NCBI RefSeq assembly: GCF_011764485.1
Contig: NZ_AP022848.1
Location: 2,446,001-2,510,000 of the forward strand
DNA: 64,000 nt
Direction: 5' to 3'
From: Bosea sp. ANAM02
GTDB taxonomy: Bacteria > Pseudomonadota > Alphaproteobacteria > Rhizobiales > Beijerinckiaceae
Shown here: positions 17,609 to 26,462 of the stretch, piece by piece
How positions within the stretch are numbered: the first letter of the stretch is position 1
How the letters are laid out: each line of letters begins with the position of its first letter
Notes under the pieces: generated by a model
The model's database searches: none
Seen by the model: the letters and a program-made list of their open reading frames with translations, nothing else
What the model was told of the DNA's origin: nothing
Translations under genes and position numbers: made by a program

Positions 17609-18109
17609 ATGCGTTCGGTTTTGATCGTTACCGCCTTCGTTCTCGGCCTTGGCGGCGCCGCCCAGGCACAGAGCACCGCGCCGGCCAAGGCGCCTGTGGC
17701 CGCGCCTGCTGCGGCATCGGCTGATGAGCCGATCCCACGGGCCGAGCGGGCCAGGGCCAGGCAGGATTGCCTGTCCGAGAATATCGCGTTGACCGGCGAC
17801 GACCTGCGCGCCGCGATGCGCATCTGCATGCAGGGCAAGTTCCCGGGCGTGCAGCTCTATGCCCGCGACGGCCTGACCCGCGACGGCAAGCCCACCGCGG
17901 TCGCCGCGCGGGCCGCCTGCAAGGCGGAGATCGACGGGCGCAAGCTCGAAGGCTCCGAGCGGATCGCGGCATTGACCGCCTGCTTCAACGGCAAGCGGCC
18001 GGACCTCGCCCAGCGCTCCGAATGCCGCAAGGAGGCGCGGGCCAAGGGGCTCGACGGCGCCGATCTGCGCAAGGCGGTCGATGCCTGCGCCCGCGAGGCC
18101 AAAGGCTGA
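17609..18109 (+). CDS. Secreted protein with three PsiF-like Cys repeats
   Basis: 166 residues. Signal peptide MRSVLIVTAFVLGLGGAAQA, then a Pro/Ala linker and three similar blocks each with two Cys about 20 residues apart: CLSENIALTGDDLRAAMRIC, ACKAEIDGRKLEGSERIAAL (then TAC) and ECRKEARAKGLDGADLRKAV (then DAC). The pattern C-x(n)-K/R-x-L-x-G-x-x-R-x-x-C resembles the PsiF repeat of phosphate-starvation proteins. The ATG at 17609 follows GGAGGGGCTGACC; an earlier in-frame start lacks such a site. Confidence 0.75.
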   Translation: MRSVLIVTAFVLGLGGAAQAQSTAPAKAPVAAPAAASADEPIPRAERARARQDCLSENIALTGDDLRAAMRICMQGKFPGVQLYARDGLTRDGKPTAVAARAACKAEIDGRKLEGSERIAALTACFNGKRPDLAQRSECRKEARAKGLDGADLRKAVDACAREAKG

Positions 18110-18182
18110 GCCCATCGCGATGGGACGATGCCATGCCGGACTTGCAATGGATCGCAGCGGCGATCCGGGCTAAAGCGCCGGC

Positions 18183-18860
18183 ATGGACCTCATCATCTTC
18201 GATCTCGACGGCACGCTGATCAATTCAGAGGCGATCATCCTCGGCGCGCAATACGAGACCTTCAGGCGCTGCGGGCGGGTGCATCCCGGCCGCGAAGCCG
18301 GTCTCGGCATCGTCGGATTGACGCTGGACATCGCGATGGCGCAGCTCGCCGGTCTCGACGCGCCCGATGACGTGCTGACCGAGACCTATCGACAGGTCTT
18401 CAGCGCGATGCGGGTGCAGGCCGAGACCGACCCGTCGCTGGACGAGCCGCTTTTCGCGGGCGTGGCCGAGACGCTGGCTGAGCTGAAGCATCATGGCGGG
18501 CTGAAGCTCGGCATCGCCACCGGCAAGTTGCGCAAGGGCGCCGAGTTCATCGTCGCCCGGCACGGCTGGCAAGGGCTGTTCGACACCGTGCAATCGGCTG
18601 ACGACGCGCCCTCGAAGCCGCATCCCGGCATGATCGAGCGGGCGATGGCGGAAACGGGAGCGCTGCCGGCGCGCACGGCGATGGTCGGCGACAGCTCCTT
18701 CGATATCGAGATGGCGGTGGCTGCCGGCGTCGTGCCCGTCGCGGTGTCCTGGGGGTTCCAGCCGGTCGAGAAGCTCGTCTCGCTCGGCGCCCGGCATGTC
18801 CTGCGGGAGTTCCCGGAACTGCCGTCGGCGCTGGGTCTGCCGAAGGCGGTCGCGGCGTAG
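18183..18860 (+). CDS. HAD-superfamily hydrolase, phosphoglycolate phosphatase-like
   Basis: 225 residues. Motif I DLDGT (7-11) holds the nucleophile Asp7 and acid Asp9; motif II is GIATGK (about 105); motif III Lys lies in APSKPHP (about 140); motif IV is GDSSFDIEMA (about 163). The helical cap between motifs I and II is the Gph type, so it probably removes phosphate from a small sugar phosphate or phosphoglycolate. Substrate not determinable. It lies 73 bases after the PsiF-like gene. Confidence 0.88.
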   Translation: MDLIIFDLDGTLINSEAIILGAQYETFRRCGRVHPGREAGLGIVGLTLDIAMAQLAGLDAPDDVLTETYRQVFSAMRVQAETDPSLDEPLFAGVAETLAELKHHGGLKLGIATGKLRKGAEFIVARHGWQGLFDTVQSADDAPSKPHPGMIERAMAETGALPARTAMVGDSSFDIEMAVAAGVVPVAVSWGFQPVEKLVSLGARHVLREFPELPSALGLPKAVAA

Positions 18861-18904
18861 GGCGCGGTCGAAAGCGGCCCGATGTTTCTTCGATGTGCGC
18901 TCTT

Positions 18905-19034
18905 GTCATTCCGAGGCGCGCCAGCGGCGCGAACCCGGAACCTATGTCGGGGTGAGACATGCAGGTGTTCGGCTGCAAGCGGCTCGCCCGGTCGTGGGTT
19001 CCGGGTTCTTCGCTGACGCGAAGCCCCGGAATGA
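18905..19034. repeat. Palindromic repeat family E, copy 3
   Basis: GTCATTCCGAGGCGCGCCAG... GGAACCTATG on the left; GGGTTCCGGGTTCTTCGCTG then ACGCGAAGCCCCGGAATGAC on the right. The arms GTCATTCC/GGAATGAC and GAACCCGGAACC/GGTTCCGGGTTC pair. Confidence 0.65.
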
Positions 19035-19363
19035 CAAGGGTGGTTTCGCGTCGGAACGATTGATCGCCTGGCCGGGCTGCCCAGGAAGTGCCTTTATCCC
19101 TTCGGACCTTGCCCGTGCTCGCTCGCATGATCTCAGGCAGCGGCGCTCATCCGGCGCCCTTGCCGCAGTGCGGGCTGAAAGCCGGAGTTCGAGGTGTCCG
19201 CGCTCACCGCAGTAACATCCTCGCAACCAATCCGACTCAGTTCCGTTTAACCTGAATAACCGTTCAGATTTGCGCGTTAACCACCTGATGCCGAGGCGAG
19301 GTGCATGGTGTTCCCACAACAGGGACGTACCGGCACAAAACAACGCCGGACAGGGGTTCAAAC
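19035..19363 (+). other. Upstream region of the 19.36-kb gene
   Basis: No gene is visible in these 329 bases. TTAACC at 19246-19251 and 19277-19282 resembles CtrA half-sites but the spacing is not that of a full TTAA-N7-TTAA site. The end carries CAGGGGTTCAAAC, a plausible ribosome binding site for the gene at 19364. Confidence 0.3.
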
Positions 19364-19816
19364 ATGATGGATCATGAGCTTCGTGAATTCGTCGATCGCG
19401 TGATGAACCGTCGCGCGATCGACGAAGAAGACGTCAAGATGCTTCAGCGTAACATCTTGAGCGATATCGTCATCACGCGGGATATCGTCGATGTTCTCAT
19501 CGCGCTCGACCGGGCCGTGCCGCTCAACTGCAAGGCCTATGCGGATTACCTCGTGACGCTGGTCGTCGACTTCGCCGTCTGGGAGAACCGTCCGACCGGC
19601 GTGATCGATCGCGACAAGGCGCATTGGCTGGTCACGACGCTCTCGGCTGGCGAGGGGCCGACCGCAACCGCCCAGCGCATCGCCAACGAGATCGTCCGTG
19701 AAGCGGACCATTGCGACGAGACCCTGCTCGCCTTCGCTTTCGCCAAGGGCGCGGCGAAGGACGTGGCCCGGTCCGGTGTCGGCGGCTCCCCGCGCGTCGT
19801 CCTGCTCGCGAGCTGA
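19364..19816 (+). CDS. Conserved-looking protein of unknown function
   Basis: 150 residues beginning MMDHELREFVDRVMNRRAID. It is largely helical and acidic, with IDEEDVKMLQRNILSDIV and LDRAVPLNCKAYADYLVTLV, and only one Cys pair (C60 and the HCDE Cys). It has no signal peptide or membrane segment, so it is probably cytosolic. The frame extends upstream without a good binding site; the ATG at 19364 has AGGGG 9 bases before it. I do not recognise the family. Confidence 0.75.
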   Translation: MMDHELREFVDRVMNRRAIDEEDVKMLQRNILSDIVITRDIVDVLIALDRAVPLNCKAYADYLVTLVVDFAVWENRPTGVIDRDKAHWLVTTLSAGEGPTATAQRIANEIVREADHCDETLLAFAFAKGAAKDVARSGVGGSPRVVLLAS

Positions 19817-19822
19817 GCCGGG

Positions 19823-19935
19823 CGTCATTCTCGGGCTTGACCTGAGAAAGCGCTGGCCCAGCCTGGGCCTGACGAACGATTGGGAGAGGAAGGCCTTCCC
19901 TGCGAGAGATGCCCGGGTCAGGCCCGGGCATGGCG
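19823..19935. repeat. Palindromic repeat family B, copy 3
   Basis: GCGTCATTCTCGGGCTTGACC TGAGAAAG on the left; GAGAGATGCCCGGGTCAGGC then CCGGGCATGGCGGCG on the right. It begins 7 bases after the stop of the 19.36-kb gene. Confidence 0.7.
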
Positions 19936-20094
19936 GCGTTGGCAGACGCCCCCGCCAGGAGCGCGGCGCCCGGACCTGTGCATCCTTGCACAACGGCTTG
20001 GCCGATAGCCGACTTTCGCATCGGTGGACGGCAGTTGCGGCATCCCATAGACCCCGGCTATTGCAATCTGGTCCGAAGCCGGGAGTGGCCGCGC

Positions 20095-22095
<2,001 letters not shown>

Positions 22096-22125
22096 GCGCC
22101 CGAGCGACCGCTCGAGAACCACGCG

Positions 22126-22243
22126 AGCCCTCATCCTGAGGAGCAGCCGAGGGCTGCGTCGCGAAGGATGATCCAGGAGGCTCCTGCGCTCTCTGGAGCA
22201 TCCTTCGAGACGCCGCGTGCCGCGGCTCCTCAGGGTGAGGGCT
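22126..22243. repeat. Palindromic repeat family D, copy 1
   Basis: AGCCCTCATCCTGAGGAGCA ... AAGGATGATCCAGGAGG on the left; TCTGGAGCATCCTTCGAGAC ... GGCTCCTCAGGGTGAGGGCT on the right. The arms are long and pair with each other. The element lies between pccA and the GST gene. Confidence 0.8.
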
Positions 22244-22301
22244 GCGAGTCATGGAGTTTCGTCTGCCTTCTGCTGTGGGCGAGGTGGTTGAGGAGCCTGT
22301 C

Positions 22302-22922
22302 ATGCTGACGATCTGGGGGCGGTTGAGCTCGATCAACGTCCAGAAGGTGGTCTGGGCCGCCGGTGAAGCCGGGCAGGCTTTCGAGCGCATCGATGTCGGC
22401 GGGCCGTTCGGCGGGCTGGACACGCCGGAATTCGCCGCGATGAACCCGAACCGGCAGATCCCGGTGCTGCGCGACGGCGATCTCGTCTTATGGGAATCGA
22501 GCAGCATCCTGCGCTATCTCGCCGCCCGCTATGCCTCCGGCGTTCTCTGGGAGGAGGACCCGGCGCGGCGCGCGCTGGCCGATCGCTGGATCGACTGGAT
22601 GCAGTCCGAGTTGCAGCCGGCGCTGGCTCCGGTGCTCTGGGGCGTGGTGCGCAAGGTGCCGGCCTTCACCGATCCGAAGGTGATCGCCGAGGGCGTGGCG
22701 CGGGCCGAGACGCTGATGACGATCCTCGAGGCGCAACTGGCGGACCGGCCGTTCCTGGCGGGCGAGCGCTTCGGCATGGCCGATATCGCGGTCGGCTGCG
22801 GCGTGCACCGCTGGCTCAACATGCCGGTGGAGCGGATCGCGCGGCCGCGCGTGCAGCGCTGGTACGATATGCTCTTCGCAAGGCCGGCGGCGCAGGCCGC
22901 CTTGCCGTTGCCGATCGCGTGA
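22302..22922 (+). CDS. Glutathione S-transferase family protein
   Basis: 206 residues. The thioredoxin-like N-terminal domain starts MLTIWGRLSSINVQKVVWAA, with NRQIPVLRDGDLVLWESSSI (about 53-72) forming the glutathione-binding cis-Pro and ESxxI; the helical C-terminal domain follows. The Ser in GRLSSINV is the likely activating residue. The ATG at 22302 follows AGGAGCCTGTC; an upstream in-frame start lacks support. Substrate unknown. Confidence 0.88.
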   Translation: MLTIWGRLSSINVQKVVWAAGEAGQAFERIDVGGPFGGLDTPEFAAMNPNRQIPVLRDGDLVLWESSSILRYLAARYASGVLWEEDPARRALADRWIDWMQSELQPALAPVLWGVVRKVPAFTDPKVIAEGVARAETLMTILEAQLADRPFLAGERFGMADIAVGCGVHRWLNMPVERIARPRVQRWYDMLFARPAAQAALPLPIA

Positions 22923-22972
22923 TGTCGCAACGCGGCGCTTGATCGAGGCGCTGCCGCAGGCATGATGACGAC

Positions 22973-23479
22973 ATGAGCGCTTTTCGGACGATCCTGCTTC
23001 TGTGCAGCCTCGCAGCGACGGCTCCGGCGGTCGCGCAGACCTCGCCGACGCTGCGGACCGACCTCGCGGTCCTGTCCGGTTGCCTGCGCGACAGCGGCTC
23101 TTCGCCCTCGGCCTGCATCGGCGCGGTGGCGGTGGCCTGCGTGCGCGCCGCCAGCAACGATCCGCGCGGCGCGGAAGCCGGCTGTGCCCGGCGTGAGGAG
23201 GCCGCCTGGCGTCAGCGTCTGACGATCGCCCTGCAGATGACGGGCCGCCGGCTCGACGCCGGCCAGCGCAGCCGCCTCGCGGCGCTGCAACTCGCCTGGG
23301 AGAGCTATGTCACCCAGAAATGCGCCTTCTACGGCGCGACCCAGCGCGAGGCCCTGCAGGCCGGGCGACAGGCCGGCTGCGAATTGCGCGAGGTCGCCGG
23401 TCGCGCGATCGAGCTCGCGAAAGTCCTGCCGCAGGCTGCCGGGCGACGCCCGCAATCGCCGCCGCGGATCATTCGGTGA
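22973..23479 (+). CDS. Exported LprI-like (DUF1311) protein
   Basis: 168 residues. Signal peptide MSAFRTILLLCSLAATAPAV-AQT. The mature part has five or more Cys and the segment LQLAWESYVTQKCAFYGATQ followed by CELREVAGRAIELAKVL, the pattern W-x2-Y-x3-K-C...C-x6-R-x2-EL typical of the lysozyme-inhibitor LprI/DUF1311 domain. It probably acts in the periplasm; whether it binds lysozyme is unknown. Confidence 0.75.
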   Translation: MSAFRTILLLCSLAATAPAVAQTSPTLRTDLAVLSGCLRDSGSSPSACIGAVAVACVRAASNDPRGAEAGCARREEAAWRQRLTIALQMTGRRLDAGQRSRLAALQLAWESYVTQKCAFYGATQREALQAGRQAGCELREVAGRAIELAKVLPQAAGRRPQSPPRIIR

Positions 23480-23516
23480 AACGGGGCGACGCACAGGGCT
23501 TGCGAGCGTCCCGCCG

Positions 23517-23622
23517 CGTCATGCTCGGGCTTGACCCGACCATCTCTGGCCGGGGAGACGTCCCTTCTCGCCTGAGATTCTCGGGTCTGCGCTTCGCTGC
23601 GCCCGAGAATGACGGCGACAAA
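23517..23622. repeat. Palindromic repeat family B, copy 4
   Basis: CGTCATGCTCGGGCTTGACC CGACCATCTC on the left; GAGATTCTCGGGTCTGCGCT then TCGCTGCGCCCGAGAATGAC on the right. Right-arm hairpin CTCGGGtctgcgcttcgctgCGCCCGAG is longer than in other copies. Confidence 0.7.
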
Positions 23623-23702
23623 ACCGTCGTGCCGATGTCATCAAATCACGATCTCGGCTAAAGCGAGCCAATCGCCGTCCCGCCCTGTGCTTGCGAGCCT
23701 CG

Positions 23703-24491
23703 ATGTTCTTCGTTCTCTCAAAGGTCGTCTGGTTCGTCCTGTCGCCGGTCAATTTCGCGATCCTGCTCGCGGGGCTTTCGGCCTTGCTCGCCTTCACGCG
23801 CTTCGCCCGGCCGGCGCGCTGGATCGGGCTGATGGCGCTGATCGCTCTCGGCCTGATGGCCTTCAGCCCGCTGCCGCGCATCGTGCTCAGGCCGCTGGAG
23901 GATCGTTTTCCGCAGCAGGATGCCCGCAAGGGACCGGTGACCGGGATCGTCGTGCTGGGTGGCGCCGTCGGCATGGCGCGCGGCGATGTCGCGATGAATT
24001 CCTCGGCGGCGCGCATGACCAAGGCGGTGGAACTGGCACGCCTGCATCCGCAGGCGAAAATCGTCTTCACCGGCGGCGCCGCCAATTTGATCTCGGAAGC
24101 GACCGTCACCGAGGCGGACGGCGCGAAGCTGCTGTTCGAAGGGCTCGGGCTCGACCCCGCCCGGCTCATCCTGGAGGACAAGTCGCGCAACACGCGCGAG
24201 AACGCTGCCTTTACCCGCAGGCTCGTCGATCCCAAGCCCGGCGAGCGCTGGCTGCTGGTGACCTCGGCCTGGCACATGCCGCGCTCGATCGGCGTCTTCC
24301 GCAAGGCCGGCTTCGCAGTGGAGGCCTTCCCGGTCGATTTCTGGTCGAGCGGCGAGCCCGGCGATTTCATCCGGCCCTATAGCCGTGCCCCGCGCGCGCT
24401 CGAAATCGCCGATAACGGCTTCAAGGAATGGGTCGGCCTCGTTGCCTACCGGCTCGCGGGCTATACGGACGAGCTCTTCCCGGCGCCGTAG
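23703..24491 (+). CDS. YdcF/ElyC-like DUF218 membrane protein
   Basis: 262 residues. Two N-terminal membrane segments (FVLSKVVWFVLSPVNFAILL and WIGLMALIALGLMAFSP) precede a DUF218 domain with GIVVLGGAVG (about 80), KIVFTGGAANL (about 120), EDKSRNTRENA (about 160) and VTSAWHMPRSIGVF (about 190). ElyC/SanA relatives act in envelope polysaccharide precursor recycling; the exact role here is not shown. The ATG at 23703 is chosen over an upstream TTG. Confidence 0.85.
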   Translation: MFFVLSKVVWFVLSPVNFAILLAGLSALLAFTRFARPARWIGLMALIALGLMAFSPLPRIVLRPLEDRFPQQDARKGPVTGIVVLGGAVGMARGDVAMNSSAARMTKAVELARLHPQAKIVFTGGAANLISEATVTEADGAKLLFEGLGLDPARLILEDKSRNTRENAAFTRRLVDPKPGERWLLVTSAWHMPRSIGVFRKAGFAVEAFPVDFWSSGEPGDFIRPYSRAPRALEIADNGFKEWVGLVAYRLAGYTDELFPAP

Positions 24492-24758
24492 TCAAGACGC
24501 TGCCGGCAACACCAGCCGATAGACGCCGCGGAAATCGTCGGGATCGACCGGCCGGCCCTTGCGGGTGATGACGAGCCGGCCCTCCTTCATCAGCTTCACG
24601 GCGGCGCGCCGCACCGGCTGCATCAAGGGCCCCCAGCCGTCCGGATGGTCGCCGCCGAGGCGGCGGGCGACATCCATCGGTGAGATCGTCAGGCCCGCCT
24701 CGCGCTTCGCGAGCAGATCGAGGATCATGCTCTCGATCGCCTCGTGTTCGGTGGTCAT
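24492..24758 (-). CDS. DUF3253 domain protein
   Basis: 88 residues: MTTEHEAIESMILDLLAKRE, then a winged-helix-like region ISPMDVARRLGGDHPDGWGP and KEGRLVITRKGRPVDPDDFR. This matches DUF3253, small proteins of unknown role with a winged-helix look. Its start overlaps the stop of the preceding DUF599 gene by 4 bases on the same strand (ATGA), so the two are probably coupled. Confidence 0.8.
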   Translation of the reverse strand: MTTEHEAIESMILDLLAKREAGLTISPMDVARRLGGDHPDGWGPLMQPVRRAAVKLMKEGRLVITRKGRPVDPDDFRGVYRLVLPAAS

Positions 24759-25447
24759 GGTCCACTCGGATAGGTGAAGACGCGGGCGGCGTCGGAGGCA
24801 TATTGGCGGCGATACATCGCGATTAGGACCGCGCCGGTGAAGCCGATGAAGGTGATCGGGCCGAGGAACCAGCCGAGATAGGCGAGCGCGAAGAAGAAGG
24901 CGCGCTGGCCGCGGTTGAAATGCCGGCCGGCGGCGATATTCATCTCGACGGTTTCGTGCACGGCGTGCGCCATCGCCTTCTCGTCCTTGCTGTCGAAGGG
25001 CGGCAAGGCGCCGAGGAGGATGACGCAGTAGTTGAACAGCCGGTAGGCCCAGGCGAACTTGAAGAAGGCATAGCCGAAGACGCCGGTGAGGCCGATCACC
25101 TTCATCTCCCAGACCGAGCGCAGCGTCACCGGCACGAAGGGCAGGTCGCTGAAGATCGCGACCACGCGCTCGGTCGAGTTCAGCAGGGTGAGCGTGCCGC
25201 CGATCGCGATCAGCGAGGTCGAGGCGAAGAAGGCGGTGCCGTTCTGCAATCCGCCCATGACCTGCGTGTCGACGATCCGGACCTCGCGCCCCGCTGCCTC
25301 GCGGATCCAGCGGGCGCGGCGCAGGTTCATCCGCATGTTCAGCGTCCTGGCGGCATGCGGGCCGAGTTCGACGGCATAGTGATAGCCGACCCAGGAGGTC
25401 GCGAAGAACGCGAGCGCGATGAGGTCCAGATTGCTGAAGCCGAGCAT
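24755..25447 (-). CDS. DUF599 membrane protein
   Basis: 230 residues with about four membrane segments: LDLIALAFFATSWVGYHYAV, GTAFFASTSLIAIGGTLTLL, VIGLTGVFGYAFFKFAWAYR and FFFALAYLGWFLGPITFIGF. The segment MRMNLRRARWIREAAGREVR and QVMGGLQNGTAFF match the DUF599 family, whose function is unknown. The frame continues upstream but the ATG at 25447 gives the family's N-terminus. Confidence 0.85.
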   Translation of the reverse strand: MLGFSNLDLIALAFFATSWVGYHYAVELGPHAARTLNMRMNLRRARWIREAAGREVRIVDTQVMGGLQNGTAFFASTSLIAIGGTLTLLNSTERVVAIFSDLPFVPVTLRSVWEMKVIGLTGVFGYAFFKFAWAYRLFNYCVILLGALPPFDSKDEKAMAHAVHETVEMNIAAGRHFNRGQRAFFFALAYLGWFLGPITFIGFTGAVLIAMYRRQYASDAARVFTYPSGP

Positions 25448-25582
25448 GCTGCCGCTCTGCCATTTCGGGAGCCGGAGTGGCAAGCAGCTTGTGACGAAGC
25501 CGTACGGGCGACAAGCCCGATGGCATTGACGCTGCGGCGGGGAGCGGCCACGGTGCGGCCGGAATCGGAGAGGGCGTTCGCC

Positions 25583-25996
25583 ATGCCGCAGACCATAACC
25601 AAGGGCTACAAGGCATTGGTCGCGGAGGCCGAGAGCCTGATCGAGACCCTGTCGGTCGAGCAGGCGCAGGCGCTGCACGGCAGCGACGGCGTGGTCTTCG
25701 TCGACCTGCGCGACCCGCGCGAGCTGGAGCGGGAAGGGCGGATGCCCGGCGCCTTCCACTGTCCGCGCGGCATGCTGGAGTTCTGGATCGACCCGGAAAG
25801 CCCCTATGCCAAGCCGGTCTTCAGCCAGGACAAGCGTTTCGTGTTCTTCTGCGGCGGTGGCTGGCGCTCGGCCCTGGCCGCGCAGGCCGCGCAGGAGATG
25901 GGGCTGAAGCCGGTTGCGCATGTGGCGGGCGGGTTCAGCGCGTGGAAGAAGGCCGGCGCGCCGATCGATACGGCCTCGGCTGAGAAGAAGGGCTGA
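25583..25996 (+). CDS. Rhodanese-like sulfurtransferase domain protein
   Basis: 137 residues, a single rhodanese domain. FVDLRDPRELEREGRMPGAF (about 39-58) is the N-terminal signature, FFCGGGWRSALAAQ (about 88-101) the active-site loop with its persulfide Cys, and HVAGGFSAWKKAGAP the C-terminal signature. It should transfer sulfane sulfur to a thiol acceptor in the cytosol. The ATG follows GGAGAGGGCG. Confidence 0.9.
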   Translation: MPQTITKGYKALVAEAESLIETLSVEQAQALHGSDGVVFVDLRDPRELEREGRMPGAFHCPRGMLEFWIDPESPYAKPVFSQDKRFVFFCGGGWRSALAAQAAQEMGLKPVAHVAGGFSAWKKAGAPIDTASAEKKG

Positions 25997-26006
25997 GGCT
26001 CGCAGC

Positions 26007-26180
26007 TTGTCCCATTACGTCATCGTTCTGCTGGTCGCGGCTTTCGTGTTCCGCAAGCCGCTGGGCAGGCTGCTCGCGCGGCGCTGGCCCAACCATGCCA
26101 AGCGCCAGCAGGTGCTGGGCACGATCATCGCCGCATTCCTGCTGGTGATCGCGGTTCGGCTCGTGGCGCTGTTCTGGTGA
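26007..26180 (+). CDS. Small single-pass or two-pass membrane protein
   Basis: 57 residues from a TTG start: SHYVIVLLVAAFVFRKPLGR, LLARRWPNHAKRQQ and VLGTIIAAFLLVIAVRLVAL. Two hydrophobic stretches flank a basic loop. GAGG of the rhodanese stop region lies about 9 bases upstream. It is 10 bases after the rhodanese gene on the same strand. The start is uncertain; I do not recognise a family. Confidence 0.5.
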   Translation: MSHYVIVLLVAAFVFRKPLGRLLARRWPNHAKRQQVLGTIIAAFLLVIAVRLVALFW

Positions 26181-26314
26181 GCTGGCGCACAACCCTGCCT
26201 TGAATTGGACGAAGACGCCTCGTGCAGCCATTGCATGAGAGGCAGGCTTGCGCGCTGCTTAAACATCAGGCATCTTTCCTCGCCTTGGCTCCAACTCAAG
26301 AAAGGGAGGGCTGA

Positions 26315-26365
26315 ATGACATTCATCAACACCGCAGCCACTCCCATGCGACCAACCCGGCACTAG
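26315..26365 (+). CDS. Short leader ORF upstream of ABC exporter
   Basis: 16 codons, MTFINTAATPMRPTRH, then TAG. It has a strong binding site AAAGGGAGGG about 4 bases before the ATG, better than that of the ABC gene itself. It ends 97 bases before the exporter start and its stop overlaps the first of several hairpins. A regulatory leader peptide is my inference; no homologue was checked. Confidence 0.4.
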   Translation: MTFINTAATPMRPTRH

Positions 26366-26413
26366 GCCGGTCTCGCACGAGGCCCGCCTCCGGGCAGTCT
26401 CCTGAGCCTTTTT
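26365..26413 (+). promoter_or_regulatory. Overlapping hairpins and T-run (possible attenuator)
   Basis: GGCC and CTC at 26366-26375 can pair with GAG and GGCC at 26379-26385; GCCCG (26382-26386) can instead pair with CGGGC (26391-26395). The two stems share GCC and exclude one another. Then CAG-TCTC-CTG and GCC lead into TTTTT (26409-26413). This resembles an anti-terminator/terminator pair, 50 bases before the exporter start. Confidence 0.4.
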
Positions 26414-26462
26414 CCAACTTCTATCTTTCATTGCCGAAGCCGGCGCGCGCCGTCGTCTTCGC

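Noticed and set aside
22126..22243. A CRISPR-like repeat
   Set aside because: The units are palindromes scattered singly in different gaps, not regularly spaced direct repeats with spacers.
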